Made by a program: the position numbers and the translations under genes. The notes under the pieces are model-generated. The model was not told the DNA's origin, ran no database searches, and saw only the letters and a list, made by a program, of their open reading frames with translations. Shown piece by piece: positions 19,590-64,000 of a DNA stretch of 64,000 nucleotides; the first letter of the stretch is position 1, and each line of letters opens with the position of its first letter. The stretch is taken from assembly GCA_003118195.1 (NCBI GenBank), contig BEXV01001750.1, positions 5,353 through 69,352 on the forward strand, in the 5' to 3' direction. The DNA is from Hemicentrotus pulcherrimus (taxonomy: Eukaryota > Echinodermata > Echinoidea > Camarodonta > Strongylocentrotidae).

Positions 19590-22500
19590 TAGCAAATATC
19601 AGTTGCAATTATAAGTTGAAAATATATCAAATTTTCTGCAACTTTTGGGGATTATAAGTACATTATATATGGAAATGATGGACACTATGAAAGGAAACAA
19701 TGCACACATTAATTTACTTAGCAAAAATTAAGCTATGTGACTTTATTTCTATCATAGTTAATTTTTTGCAGCTGATGTGCAGTCAACTACCTAGTCAAAC
19801 CTAGGAACACTACAAGTGTTATCAATGAATGAACATTGCATAATCAATCATGAATAGTTTTGATCCTGAAATCAATTCAGTGAGAAGTACGTCTATGAGG
19901 ATGATATGAACAACAGACTAGCATTTGGATCTGTAGACTAAAGAAAACCCTGTGACTACAATAACAAAGCATTGGTCAGGGAAGGGGGTGGTATTCAAAG
20001 ATTTCCAAGTATTAAAATGCTGCGTTGGTTACATGAAGAAGAGCTTCCAGTGATTCCATGTAGTCACTGTATCTTGTATCAAATATTTTACCAAAATATC
20101 TCTTGATATGCTTATTCATTAGATGGTTCTTACTTTTTCATCAATTTTGTGCACAGTCATTAGGCTAGAAATTGAAATGTTCTGTATGACATCACCTATT
20201 GAATTGCTTTTATACGGATAACACATAACATTATTTGTTTCCAAGATTTATAGAATTGCAATCGTATGAAGCAAAATGAGTGCTCCTTAACTTCCCAGTT
20301 GGACAAAATATGTGCCAACAAACTGTTTATGTCTAAACACTGAAAAAGGAGGTGTATGTTTGGCATATTACATGCAACTGCTTCTCTTTCTCCATGGAAA
20401 GTCACATCTAATAGACAATCCTCTTTATAACCCACTCCCCCAAATACCAAGCTTTGTCATTGCTCACTTTCTGTATACAATCTCTACCCACAGGCTTCAA
20501 AACATCAACTAGTCGATATTCAAACTAATTCACATTCCTCTGTCTTTTCTACTTGCATGACAACAATTGCAGCAAATTTAACAGGTTTTAAGGCATATGG
20601 CTTTAAAGGGGTGTGGGAGCTACATAAGCTCAGGTACACACAGTTTGCAATAATAAAAAAATGGAATGATAATCATTGTCATCTTACAGTTTAGCAAGAA
20701 AAAAATTAATTACAATCTTTTAATATTGCTTCCTTCTGCTGCTATTATTCTGTAAGTCCAAGGAAATTGAAAGTACAATCACACAATTATTGTGTGTGAT
20801 AGGGAATAATTTGTATTCAGTTTATTATTTCATCATCTGGAATTTTGAAAATGTGTAACTTTCAGCAACTTCAAAAAACTTGAACCTTCCTCCTTTTTTA
20901 AAGTCTAGGTTCCTTGAAGAAAGTATAGAAAAGCTCTTAATCTTTAAATTAGCCACCATACATGTATGATTATCTCTCATTTTCTGTCTTTGATCATTTA
21001 TTCCTCACAAATGTACTTGCATCAAACTTACAAACATAAATGTACAAAATTGAAGCTTTACAATTGGAATAGAAACTTTATGATCGACAAGTGAACATGA
21101 AATGAATTCTCATATAATATTAGTAGTTGAAGTATAGTAATTACCATAGTTAGTAGTTGAGTGTTTTTTGGTGAAAATACAATATATATAAAATGTTCTC
21201 TCAGAAATAACCGTCCAAAATCGTGTTCAGAATAGACATACAAGGAAGACAAATTTCTGCACGCCAGAATTATTAATTCCTCCAAACTTCTCTATAAAAA
21301 CATACAAAGACACAGAGTGTAACATGTTCAATATACATATCATTCTAAATAAATGGGTCGATTTTATAGCTATGATACAAAGCTGGGCCATGTTGGCTAC
21401 AATATGACATGATTCTACAGTACAACTCAACTAGCTATATATGTATCGCCACATTTTATTTCACTACTATATTTGCTTTTTGTATTATAAAGATTTATCA
21501 CTTGAAAAGAAAGGGTGACTGTCACAGAACAGAACGAAGTATAGGTACAGTCAAGAGATATAAACATTATACATATTTGTAGGCCCCTCTTTTATTTACC
21601 TCAATCCAATTTGTTTTATTATTCTCTGCACAGTAAACCCCACATAACATCTTTTGTTGGTTGGAAACTGATACCTGCTTCTAACAATCTTTATCATAAT
21701 CCTTAAAGAAAAATGATGTAAAGAAAATGGATACATAACTGTGCAAAATTGTCTTACGGTATGTGAAAATGTGTACCGGTAAGAATGATACCCACTATTT
21801 ATAAAATATATTCAACTTGAATTTGGCTAATGGTCTTCGGTTTTGGTTAAGACTTCTAACAAAGTGTCTTGAAAACAGTGACAAGGAAACTCACAAATTT
21901 ATCAGAAATATATTCAATGAAAAATTTCATTCATGAGAGAAATATAAAATTTGGCTGTTATGATGAGAGAGATATATAATATGTGCCTTATTACACCATA
22001 CATGTACGTTTAGAAGAAGGGGGGGGGAGATGAAAAAAGGCTTTACAAAATGCAACCACATACTCACCAGCATATATATACCTCTACAAAACTCACAATC
22101 ATAAAACATGAACATATACACATCAGAATTATCATGAAATCAGAATAATGAATGGCTCATATTTATACATAATTAGTATTGCTCAGATATATGCCAAGAA
22201 AATATGTTCAAAAGATTTAGAAGCAACTGAATGTGGTCAATTTTAAAATACATGAGTAAATGTACAAATGAGTAATATAGTAATATAGGCAACCAATTCC
22301 AAATGAAACAAAACTTGTCTCATATGTTGCATAAATAAATACAAGACATATACAAATTTATCATTAAAATTGTATTTCTTAATTAAAAAAAAAAAAAATC
22401 ACCTCTCTTCCTTCTCTTGTTTCTTACATGCAAAGATTATGCTCTGACTTCTTTGCAAACCACCAGCAGTTTGATTGACTCAAAAGTAACATTTACAGAA

Positions 22501-23921
22501 CAAATTTGGCTTCCATATCATCATTCTCATTAGCTTTTTCCTTCTACAATGGAATCACAAGCAAATGTAATATCAATTATATTCAACATAATATGCACCT
22601 TTTTCATAATAATATTACAACGAAACTTTCAAGTAATGCAACATTGGTTTTAATTGCCTGACTTTTCTGTCTACTGTAAAATGAGAACACACTTATAATT
22701 CATCCAAATGCATGGTATATTTACCGGTATATATGAAATACAAATAATAGTAAACACATTTTCTTTAAAAATCCGTAAATTCCATTTATTTACACATTAC
22801 TTAATGTGATTGTATTTGGAATTACAATAATTGAAAATAATTTGCATTTTGATATGATATATTTCTGAATCATATACAGATAAGTGATATTACTACGTAG
22901 AGAAAAAGAATCATGTAGACCCAAAGTGATACCAATATATATCTGATTACCCTTAATCCGTCCATGAATTTAGTAATAAACAGATAGATTGATGCTTTCA
23001 ACTATGAAAACCATTTAATCTACCCTTAACTTTATGCTTATGGGATCACACTGCATAAATAATAAGACTATTACATTCATATACAAAAAGCGCTCATATG
23101 CACACACAAAATACTATCTTAATTTGAAGAAAAATGTGCTGGTGATGAATCAACAGTACGACTTTGTGTGAAAACACACCGTTCAATGTAAGGAAATCTA
23201 TGGTCATTTGAAGGTGACCAAAAATAATTTACAAGATTGTTATTTGCATGGATTTATCTTCTTTTTTTTTAAAGCAGCTAAATTCAAAAATTGAATCTAA
23301 ATACTGCTGGATATCATAAAGCTTCCTCAGAGATGGAGATAGATATATGTTAATATACAATATGTATCTATTTGATGGCTGAAATTCAATACAAATTCAT
23401 AATGCTGTGATTATTTCTTCTTTCACAAAACCAAATCAAGATCCTCTAGATAACACAAAGATGAGTATCTTAAACAATTCATGATTATGCAGATAAATGC
23501 TGTGCAAACACAATGCCCTTAAATCTGAGCATGATATATATATTTATATATATATATCAAGAAAATATTCATATGTGAAGGTTAACATCAGAATGTGAGT
23601 AAGAAATTAATCTGCAGAGGAGATTCCCCATAATCTATCCGAAACGTGGATACAACTATCTCCTCATAAACGCCTCCAGGATTGTCTATCTGTCTGTGTG
23701 GGGTGCAAATCTCTTTGAGTCTGCAATGAACGATCACTGAAACTGACACATTCCCATGGTGTGGGATTGAGAGGTTCATGCATCTCCCCAGAGTCTTGTT
23801 TTCTCTTTTTAGATTGGACTTTATCCATCATCTTCTCATGGTCACCACAAGAGTCATGCGAAAGACCAAGGGTGGACGATAAAATAGGAAGGGCTTGGAT
23901 GTGGTTAGAAGCTGGCTTGCT
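19590..23921 (-). other. ENAH 3' UTR and intergenic sequence
   Basis: Sequence downstream of the ENAH stop. Several AATAAA hexamers occur on the minus strand, for example near 21456 and 22788, so the end of the transcript cannot be fixed. A minus-strand open frame without introns runs from about 23850 to a TGA at 23664 (it includes MMDKVQSKKRKQDSGEMHEP); it resembles no known family and is probably UTR. Confidence 0.35.
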
Positions 23922-57714
<33,793 letters not shown>

Positions 57715-57716
57715 TA

Positions 57717-57993
57717 CACCAGTTTACGGTTGTGTGCGCCATTTTAAACAAAGCCAATGACCGCGAGGTCATATATTTATGCGTAAATTAAGATTGCGCC
57801 CATGCAAATTATGATGACATCACTGCCTACGCACTGCGTTGTGCGCGCACATCATCATTTACATGGGCGCAATCTTAATTTACGCTTAGCCTAATATCAC
57901 TGACGTGACCTCAGGTCATTGGCACCCTGTTTGGATGCAATCTAAAATGGCGCCCAGTCTGCGCATGCGCACTGATACAACCGTAAACTGGTG
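57717..57993. mobile_element. Foldback MITE carrying regulatory motifs
   Basis: The ends caccagtttacggttgt and acaaccgtaaactggtg are perfect inverted copies, with TA on each side. The arms pair nearly to the centre (taaattaagattgcgcccat and its inverse). It contains a consensus NRF-1 site TGCGCATGCGCA (57960-57971), everted nuclear-receptor half sites TGACCTCAGGTCA (about 57906-57918) and ATGGCGCC. 277 bp. Confidence 0.85.
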
Positions 57994-59070
57994 TATTATT
58001 CTGGTTCTTATTTTGTAAAAATTAAATGGTTAGGATTGCAATTGGGTTTTAGAATTTAAAGTTAGGTTTAGGGTAAGGGTTAATTATAATTTTGGGTTAT
58101 AGGGTTATAGTTATATATTTGGTCAGTGTACGGGATTACTAAGGGGTAATTGTCACAGAAGCATGTGATGTAAAATTGAATAAAAGACATGCACATATAT
58201 GTATATATTAATGCAGTCCCAGCATGGTCACATAACTTGGCTGAAATATATAATTCCTGGAATCACAGAGCGTCCATGTATGGTCGGAAAACAGTGGTAA
58301 TAGATCAATATTAAATTCTGATCCATTACATAATCTTGCCACAAGTTAATGGTATTAAAAAATGAGTTAAATGCCTACATTACTGTCCTGTATATAAAGA
58401 GTCTCATCTTAATATGAAACATTCTAAATTAAGACATCCACATTTCTTATCTTAAATGATCATGACAACGCTTTCCTGAACAAACATCTGGGAGTCCCAA
58501 ATTTAGGGTGACAACACTTTCAATCCCAAAGACTTCAAGCAACAACTGTGTGTTACACTATAACAACTTTATTTAGAATTTCATTGATTGAGAGCTCTTA
58601 CAAATTCACATATACAAACTCATCTAGACTGCTATCAGTGATTTAACTGGACATTGATTAATTAATCAGTGCCCTCAAATGATATAAATGAATAAATACT
58701 TAACGCCAGGAGAGTACATCGCACATGCATATTTAATGTTTGATTTTGTGATAACTTAAGACTTAATGAGAGTATACTTGCTAATGAGAACTTACACTAA
58801 TTGTGCTGTTTATATACTATTTAAAATTTAAGTACTTGTGAAACCGAGACACTGATCATGACTGTCAAGTTTCCAGTTTCTCATTGAAACTTCAATCATT
58901 AATATCATGTTTATGTTATAAATGGCAAACTTGTCTTGGTGTTAGTGTGGTGATGCTGGTGTACCCTGTTAATCACTTCTTTCAAATATCACCAATGTGA
59001 TAAAGTCCTTGTACAAATTGTTTGTTTTAAATATGAACTAGATGGAATTTTGACTGCGCGCAGTCCAAAA
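57994..59070 (-). other. ENAH 5' intron
   Basis: Unique-looking AT-rich sequence with a gggttag-like run at about 58048-58110 (ggtttagggtaagggtt), which resembles degenerate telomere repeats by chance. No exon. Confidence 0.4.
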
Positions 59071-59072
59071 TG

Positions 59073-60158
59073 ATGCCTCCGCCATAGAGCAATTTTTAAA
59101 ATTCAAGTTGATTGTAATCTATCTGTCGGTTTTTTAATGATAATGCACTCACAAGCTATTTATAGGCATACATAATGAGCCACATGACCTTTGACCTGAT
59201 GACCCTAAAATCTAATCAGTTCATTGGCTTTGCAAGATACATACATGACCCAAGTTTGGCAGGAATCCATCGATCGGTTCTTGAGATAAGGCGATCAGGA
59301 GCTATTTTTTAAAAACATAATGAGCCCTGTGACCTTTGACCTACGTGCTCCAAAATCTAATCAGATTGTCTTCCTATGGTGATACACACTATCATTTAGT
59401 TTGAAGTTTAAATCTCCAGTGGTTCTTGAGATATTATGATAACAATCTCAATATATGGAATTTCATAAGTTGACCTCTGTGACCCTTGACCTTTGACCTA
59501 CGTGCTCCAAAATCTACTCAGATCGTCTTCCTATGGTGATACATACTATCCTTAAGTTTGAAGTTTTCACATCTCCAGTGGTTCTTGAGATATCATGATA
59601 ACAATCTCAATGTATGGAATTTCATAAGTTGACCTCTATGACCCTTAACCTTTGACCTACGTGATCCAAAATGTAATCAGATTGTTTTCCTATAGTGATT
59701 CACACTATCACTAAGTTTGAAGTTTAAATCTCCAGTGGTTCTTGAGATATCAAGATAACAATCTCAATATATGGAATTTCATAAGTTGACCTCTGTGACC
59801 CTTGACCTTTGACCTACGTGCTCCAAAATGTAATCAGATCGTCTTCCTATGGTGATACATACTATCCTTAAGTTTGAAGTTTAAATCTCAAATGGTTCTT
59901 GAGATATTGCGCTAACAAACTCAATACAAGGAATTTCATAAGTTGACCTCTGTGACCTGTGACCTTTGACCTACGTACTCCAAAATCTAATCAGATCGTC
60001 TTCCTATGGTGATAAATACTATTCCCGAGTCTTAAGTTTAAATCTTAAATGGTTCTTGAGATATTGTGATAACGGTCAAACGGGACGGACGTACGGACGT
60101 ATGGACGGACAACCCGAAAACATGATGCCTCCGGCACCACCTTCGGTGGCGGAGGCAT
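59073..60158. repeat. Repeat element with tandem units of about 157 bp and DR1 motifs
   Basis: The ends atgcctccgcca and tggcggaggcat are inverted repeats, and the right end is itself a hairpin (60124-60158). Between them a unit of about 157 bp recurs about five times, each with tgacctttgacctacgtgct, tcagatcgtcttcctatggt and ggttcttgagatat. A truncated relative lies at 31037-31262. No coding capacity. Confidence 0.85.
59185..59972. promoter_or_regulatory. Six DR1-type nuclear receptor motifs in the tandem repeat
   Basis: TGACCTTTGACCT (inverse AGGTCAAAGGTCA, a perfect DR1) is at 59185, 59330, 59487, 59803 and 59960; 59646 has one change (TAACCTTTGACCT). DR1 sites bind HNF4, RXR/PPAR or COUP-TF proteins. 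Whether they are bound here is unknown. Confidence 0.5.
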
Positions 60159-63100
60159 AAAAATAAACAAAATAACATTCACAAACTAAATATATTCCAC
60201 AGTCAAAATAATTTCATAACCCTGAAAGAAGATTATACATCGATTTCATATCGATTCTATAGTTAGCAGATATATTTGCTCAATGGACTTGTCTCCAAGT
60301 CTTTAAGTTTCTGTCAGATATCCTTGTGACACTTGACATTACTACACACATACATGTAGCCTTCAAATAGTCATGTTTAAAAGATCAAAATGTGTAATTT
60401 CAGCTCAAGGAGAGAAGTAGAGACCTAAATACGCATCAAGACAATTCTATCATGCTCGCTACACACACATGAAAGTGTGTAAACTTCCGGGTAGGCAGTC
60501 AGTAATCGACAGACAAGGAAATATATTGACAAACTCCCTCTTGACTGGTGGCACTTCATGTAACATTCATTAGTGGGTTCAAATATCATCATGTACATTA
60601 TTCTAATTATCAACTTATACCTATACATAGGCCTATAAACACATGGATGTGGATAGATAATATTAGTCTAATTTTATTAATATACCCCAAATTGTATACC
60701 ACCAGTAATTATTTAATCATTGAAAACTAGTCAATGTTCTTGCTAAACTTTAATCACATTTAGAAATCAAAACTTCAAAGATCCTCGTTAGCATCATTAT
60801 ACCTCAGATATGGTTGCATACTATCACATTTGATTTATTTAAATGATCATCTCTTCATGATCATTCAAGAAACCCATGACATGATTTATGTAATGGTTTT
60901 CATTAAATCCACAGCTCAACAAAATTATCTGCTCCATGTAAGGAACACTTCCTGAATGAAAATAAATCTCACAGAACACAAAAAGGTACACAAGATTCAA
61001 CAATAGAGGCTTTGCAGTTTGTTTGTTTTCAAATCACTGATTAAGTTTGAAATATATATGATTAATTGTTTAGATTTTGTTGTAACATGATACAAAAGCA
61101 AAGTATCTCTTGTATTTTAATCACTACATTCAGCATGCAAAAATGACAAGACCTCTTCATCTCCAACACTACAGAGTGGAAAGATGCCACGTTTCCTTCC
61201 TGTGTGTGAACGCAACTCACTATTTCTTACATCATCAGAATAATGATCATAGGGGGGCAGTTAGGAAACGGGTCAAATTAAATTATAGAACATTCAAACA
61301 AGATTAGTGTGTAAAGTACCCCAAGACCTCATTTAATTAGAGCTGGTCAACGAGTAATACTACATATGTCTGGTTTATTACATGTCTCGTTTAGTCCAAA
61401 TTTAAGAAACCAAATAAGGAAATAACCAAGGATATAATCTTTCCAATCACAATGAAAGAATCTTTCTAAGTTGCATACCTTTATAAGTTGTTTTCTACCT
61501 TATATACTTATTTCCAGTTGTTTATGTGCACTTAATTCAGTCCCTATTTAACACCAAAACTGATAAGATGTGAAAACAGGTGTATTGAATTTTGTATTTG
61601 ATTAACTTCCAATGCCATCAAATGTCTCATTCTGATATCTTTTTTAACCACTAGCACAGGCAACTGGTCAAATTGTTTGTGAGCAAGGAAGTGGATTAAA
61701 ATTGAGTTATGACAATGTCAAAAACAATTAGTGAACATGTTCAAAGACGTCATGAGGATGGAGAGGCGACATAAGGTAGTGTTTACATCTATGATATATG
61801 CATATTCTTATGTTTCTGTTGCTGTTAAATAAACAAATAAAACTCTGATCATGATCATGAACATCAAAAATTATTTTCAAATCATCCATCAGAGTTAACT
61901 TTGAGAAGATGACTCATACATGCATATCTTGGAATTCCTCAACATCCAATAAGTCAATATCTGCATACTTAACATTTTTTAATGTTAAAGTATCTCTGAA
62001 TGTGACAGTACTCACCAGTCTATAATTAACACTCAAATTTACAAGTTATAGTAATATAAAAGAGATTCCTGAACAAATGCAATACTTATTAAGAAACAAT
62101 AAAAAGCTCAGTCGCCTCCGATGACTTTCTTTTTTCCCCTTTTTTAATTGAAAGGGGGGGGGGGGGGGGGGNNNNNNNNGGGGGGGGGGGGGAGTGGATA
62201 TGGACTCTTATGAAATCAAATCAATTAGGTTCAAGTGTCTCAAAGGTGCAAACAAAAAAATATGATAATTTATTTCCTCTTCTTATCTGTGAGACTAGAA
62301 TGGAAACAAACATAAACAGTAGATCTACATCGACTTAAGATGTAGACAAATGGATCAGCATTTATTCATCAGAGCTTGAAAAGTTCATCTCTCTCTGAAT
62401 AGTTGGTATTATCACCACTATGTTTGTAAACCATTTTGTTGGTACACTAAACTCTATCTGTACTTATCCCTGTAAATAAGGCACTGACAGCTACATAGTT
62501 GTGAGTTCATTGATAGGAGAGAAAGAGAGAAGAGAAAGAGAGAAAGTGCAGGAATGATTTTACGAACCCTGTTAAAAGTTAAATGTCAGTGTGATTATAA
62601 TTATAATAGCATCAATTTCCACTGGATTTTACCCTATGCATTCTTATATTCAATCTCAAATGAGTTTAGATTCATCATTATGTGAAATGATCAGGAATGG
62701 CACAACAATACGCTGCTTTTGGGTAATTTTACTCTGAAATTAAAATCAACATAATTTTTGTGTGATCCTTCAGTAAGAGAATTGTTTTGCAAAGAGTTAA
62801 ATCAGTTCTTTGGAGTCTCAGAAACAGAGTGAACACCCTTCTGGCTCCCAACGTACTATAATGATGAACGAAGAAGAGTAGTATGCGGGTAGTCATAGCG
62901 ATATCCACAGCAGGACAGTGTTACACCTGAACATTGTCAAACACCAAGGACAAAGCAGATCACATTACATAGACTCTACTCAAAGGATCTCTATTCTTAG
63001 GCTTTCTGCTCCTCAGTGACAGGACAAAGGATTTGAATTATAAGAAGGGTAGGCCTTGGTAATGGCAAAAAAGGGGGCGGGGCAGAAAAGGGGGTGGGGT

Positions 63101-64000
63101 AGATATCAATGATGGTAGGCAAACCGACATGCATACACTTCCAGAGTAGTGGTGATGAGAAATGGATAGGGCTATCATATACATGGTGTATACTGCTTGC
63201 CTTTCCTACAAACACTTTAAAGGTAGAATGTTTGGTCTATATACACTCGACTCGGTACTGATAACAATGTAACCTGATATGGCATGTAATCAGTGACCAA
63301 TAGCTCCTATCATACCATTGGGGTATCATCATCATCCTCCTCCTCCTTACATGATTAATAGGGAACTCACTACATACATAGGGTCTGTTTAGACCAGAGG
63401 AAATTAGTATGAAACTCATTCAAAGAAACATCATGAAAAAAAAATCATAGTGTAGCCAAAAGGGCGTACATGGTGGTTACATGATCAGAGTGTTATATTT
63501 TTTTTTAATGACGTTCAAAGAAACTATGCTTGAAGAGGTCAGTTGACGAGTCAGACGTCCAATCACAAGTGTGTGCTTACGATAAGCCCGCCCCATTATA
63601 ATACATATTTTGTATGATACGATGTTCAGACAACAACGGGACCACTCATTAACTTTTTGTTTGAACGATGCTCATTTGTGCATCTCCCTACACAATGTTT
63701 CATCATACTCCTCACTATTACTTTTTTTACTCCAAATATAGTTACCGGTATATGGTTTACTTATAGCTTTACAATGAATTTGTGGTAGTCTGAAGGGAGT
63801 CCTGGGCTGGTATACATCACACAAAGTACCAGCTTGGGACCTAGCTATCATCGCTTCTTTATTCCCAGGTACATCAGCTATTCATGCTTAGATATTCTAT
63901 TTCATCCTTCATCCTCAAGGGTTCATACATACTAAAATAGATGCTTCTCTCGGTTATTGTGAAAGACAATAAAGTAAACAAATCATGGTGAACAAAAAAA
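60159..64000 (-). other. ENAH 5' intron or upstream sequence
   Basis: I searched the minus strand for the N-terminal EVH1 exon (motifs like SRVQIYHN and FRVVGRK) and did not find it. Contains a G run with 8 N (62154-62192), a TACCGGTA (63743-63750) and a purine tract at about 62519-62548. Confidence 0.4.
62154..62192. repeat. Poly-G run with an 8-base gap
   Basis: Two G runs flank eight undetermined bases (62172-62179). This is probably an unsequenceable homopolymer. Confidence 0.9.

Noticed and set aside
22500..22550. Alternative ENAH last exon reading EGKS-stop or KEKANENDDMEAKFVL
   Set aside because: The exon at 23950 gives the family-type ending DAIKLELSRR with better agreement; this one lacks the coil residues.
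23366..23375. ENAH last exon reading A-I-K-stop
   Set aside because: The splice site is possible, but it would truncate the coiled coil; the 23950 exon fits much better.
23664..23860. Open minus-strand frame after the ENAH stop
   Set aside because: No recognised similarity, no clear acceptor; most likely 3' UTR.
58048..58110. ggtttaggg-like run as interstitial telomere repeat
   Set aside because: Units are irregular and too few.

Overview
This is nuclear DNA from an animal. Genes have many introns, the base composition is AT-rich and poor in CpG, and short foldback or MITE-like elements and microsatellites are dense. The two genes are animal-type RAB1 and Ena/VASP. The gene structure and repeat style suggest a marine invertebrate deuterostome, perhaps an echinoderm such as a sea urchin; that part is inference.

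Left third (about 6.4-14.7 kb, plus strand): six exons of a RAB1-type small GTPase, in phase from the residues just before the P-loop to the stop at 14636. The first coding exon (about 8 residues) was not found. Its introns hold two decayed copies of the gene's own exons, at about 7084-7215 and 7955-7988. Upstream (1-6.4 kb) lie several hairpin or terminal-inverted-repeat elements.

Middle and right (about 23.9-56.5 kb, minus strand): an Enabled/VASP-family actin regulator, convergent with RAB1. Ten exons join in phase: the C-terminal half of EVH1, a proline-rich core, the G-actin- and F-actin-binding motifs, and the tetramerisation coiled coil ending at 23922. The exons for the N-terminal half of EVH1 are not visible and probably lie beyond 64000. 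Inside this gene, on the same strand, is one large exon (43212-45459) with its own ATG. It encodes 749 residues of unrecognised acidic protein and ends in the same phase as the EVH1 exon. The simplest reading is an alternative first coding exon giving an EVH1-less isoform of about 1109 residues. A further 62-nt exon (27266-27327) fits only as an alternative to the 31401/30765/28812 exon trio.

The rest is intron, UTR and intergenic sequence. It holds at least nine MITE or foldback elements, a LINE 3' end, a tandem repeat of about 157 bp carrying consensus DR1 nuclear-receptor motifs, long GA, GAT and G tracts, and three assembly gaps. RAB1 acts in ER-to-Golgi transport and Ena/VASP in actin filament elongation; nothing here suggests the two work together, and they are only neighbours sharing a 3' intergenic region. 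I found no bacterial genes, CRISPR arrays, rRNA or convincing tRNA.
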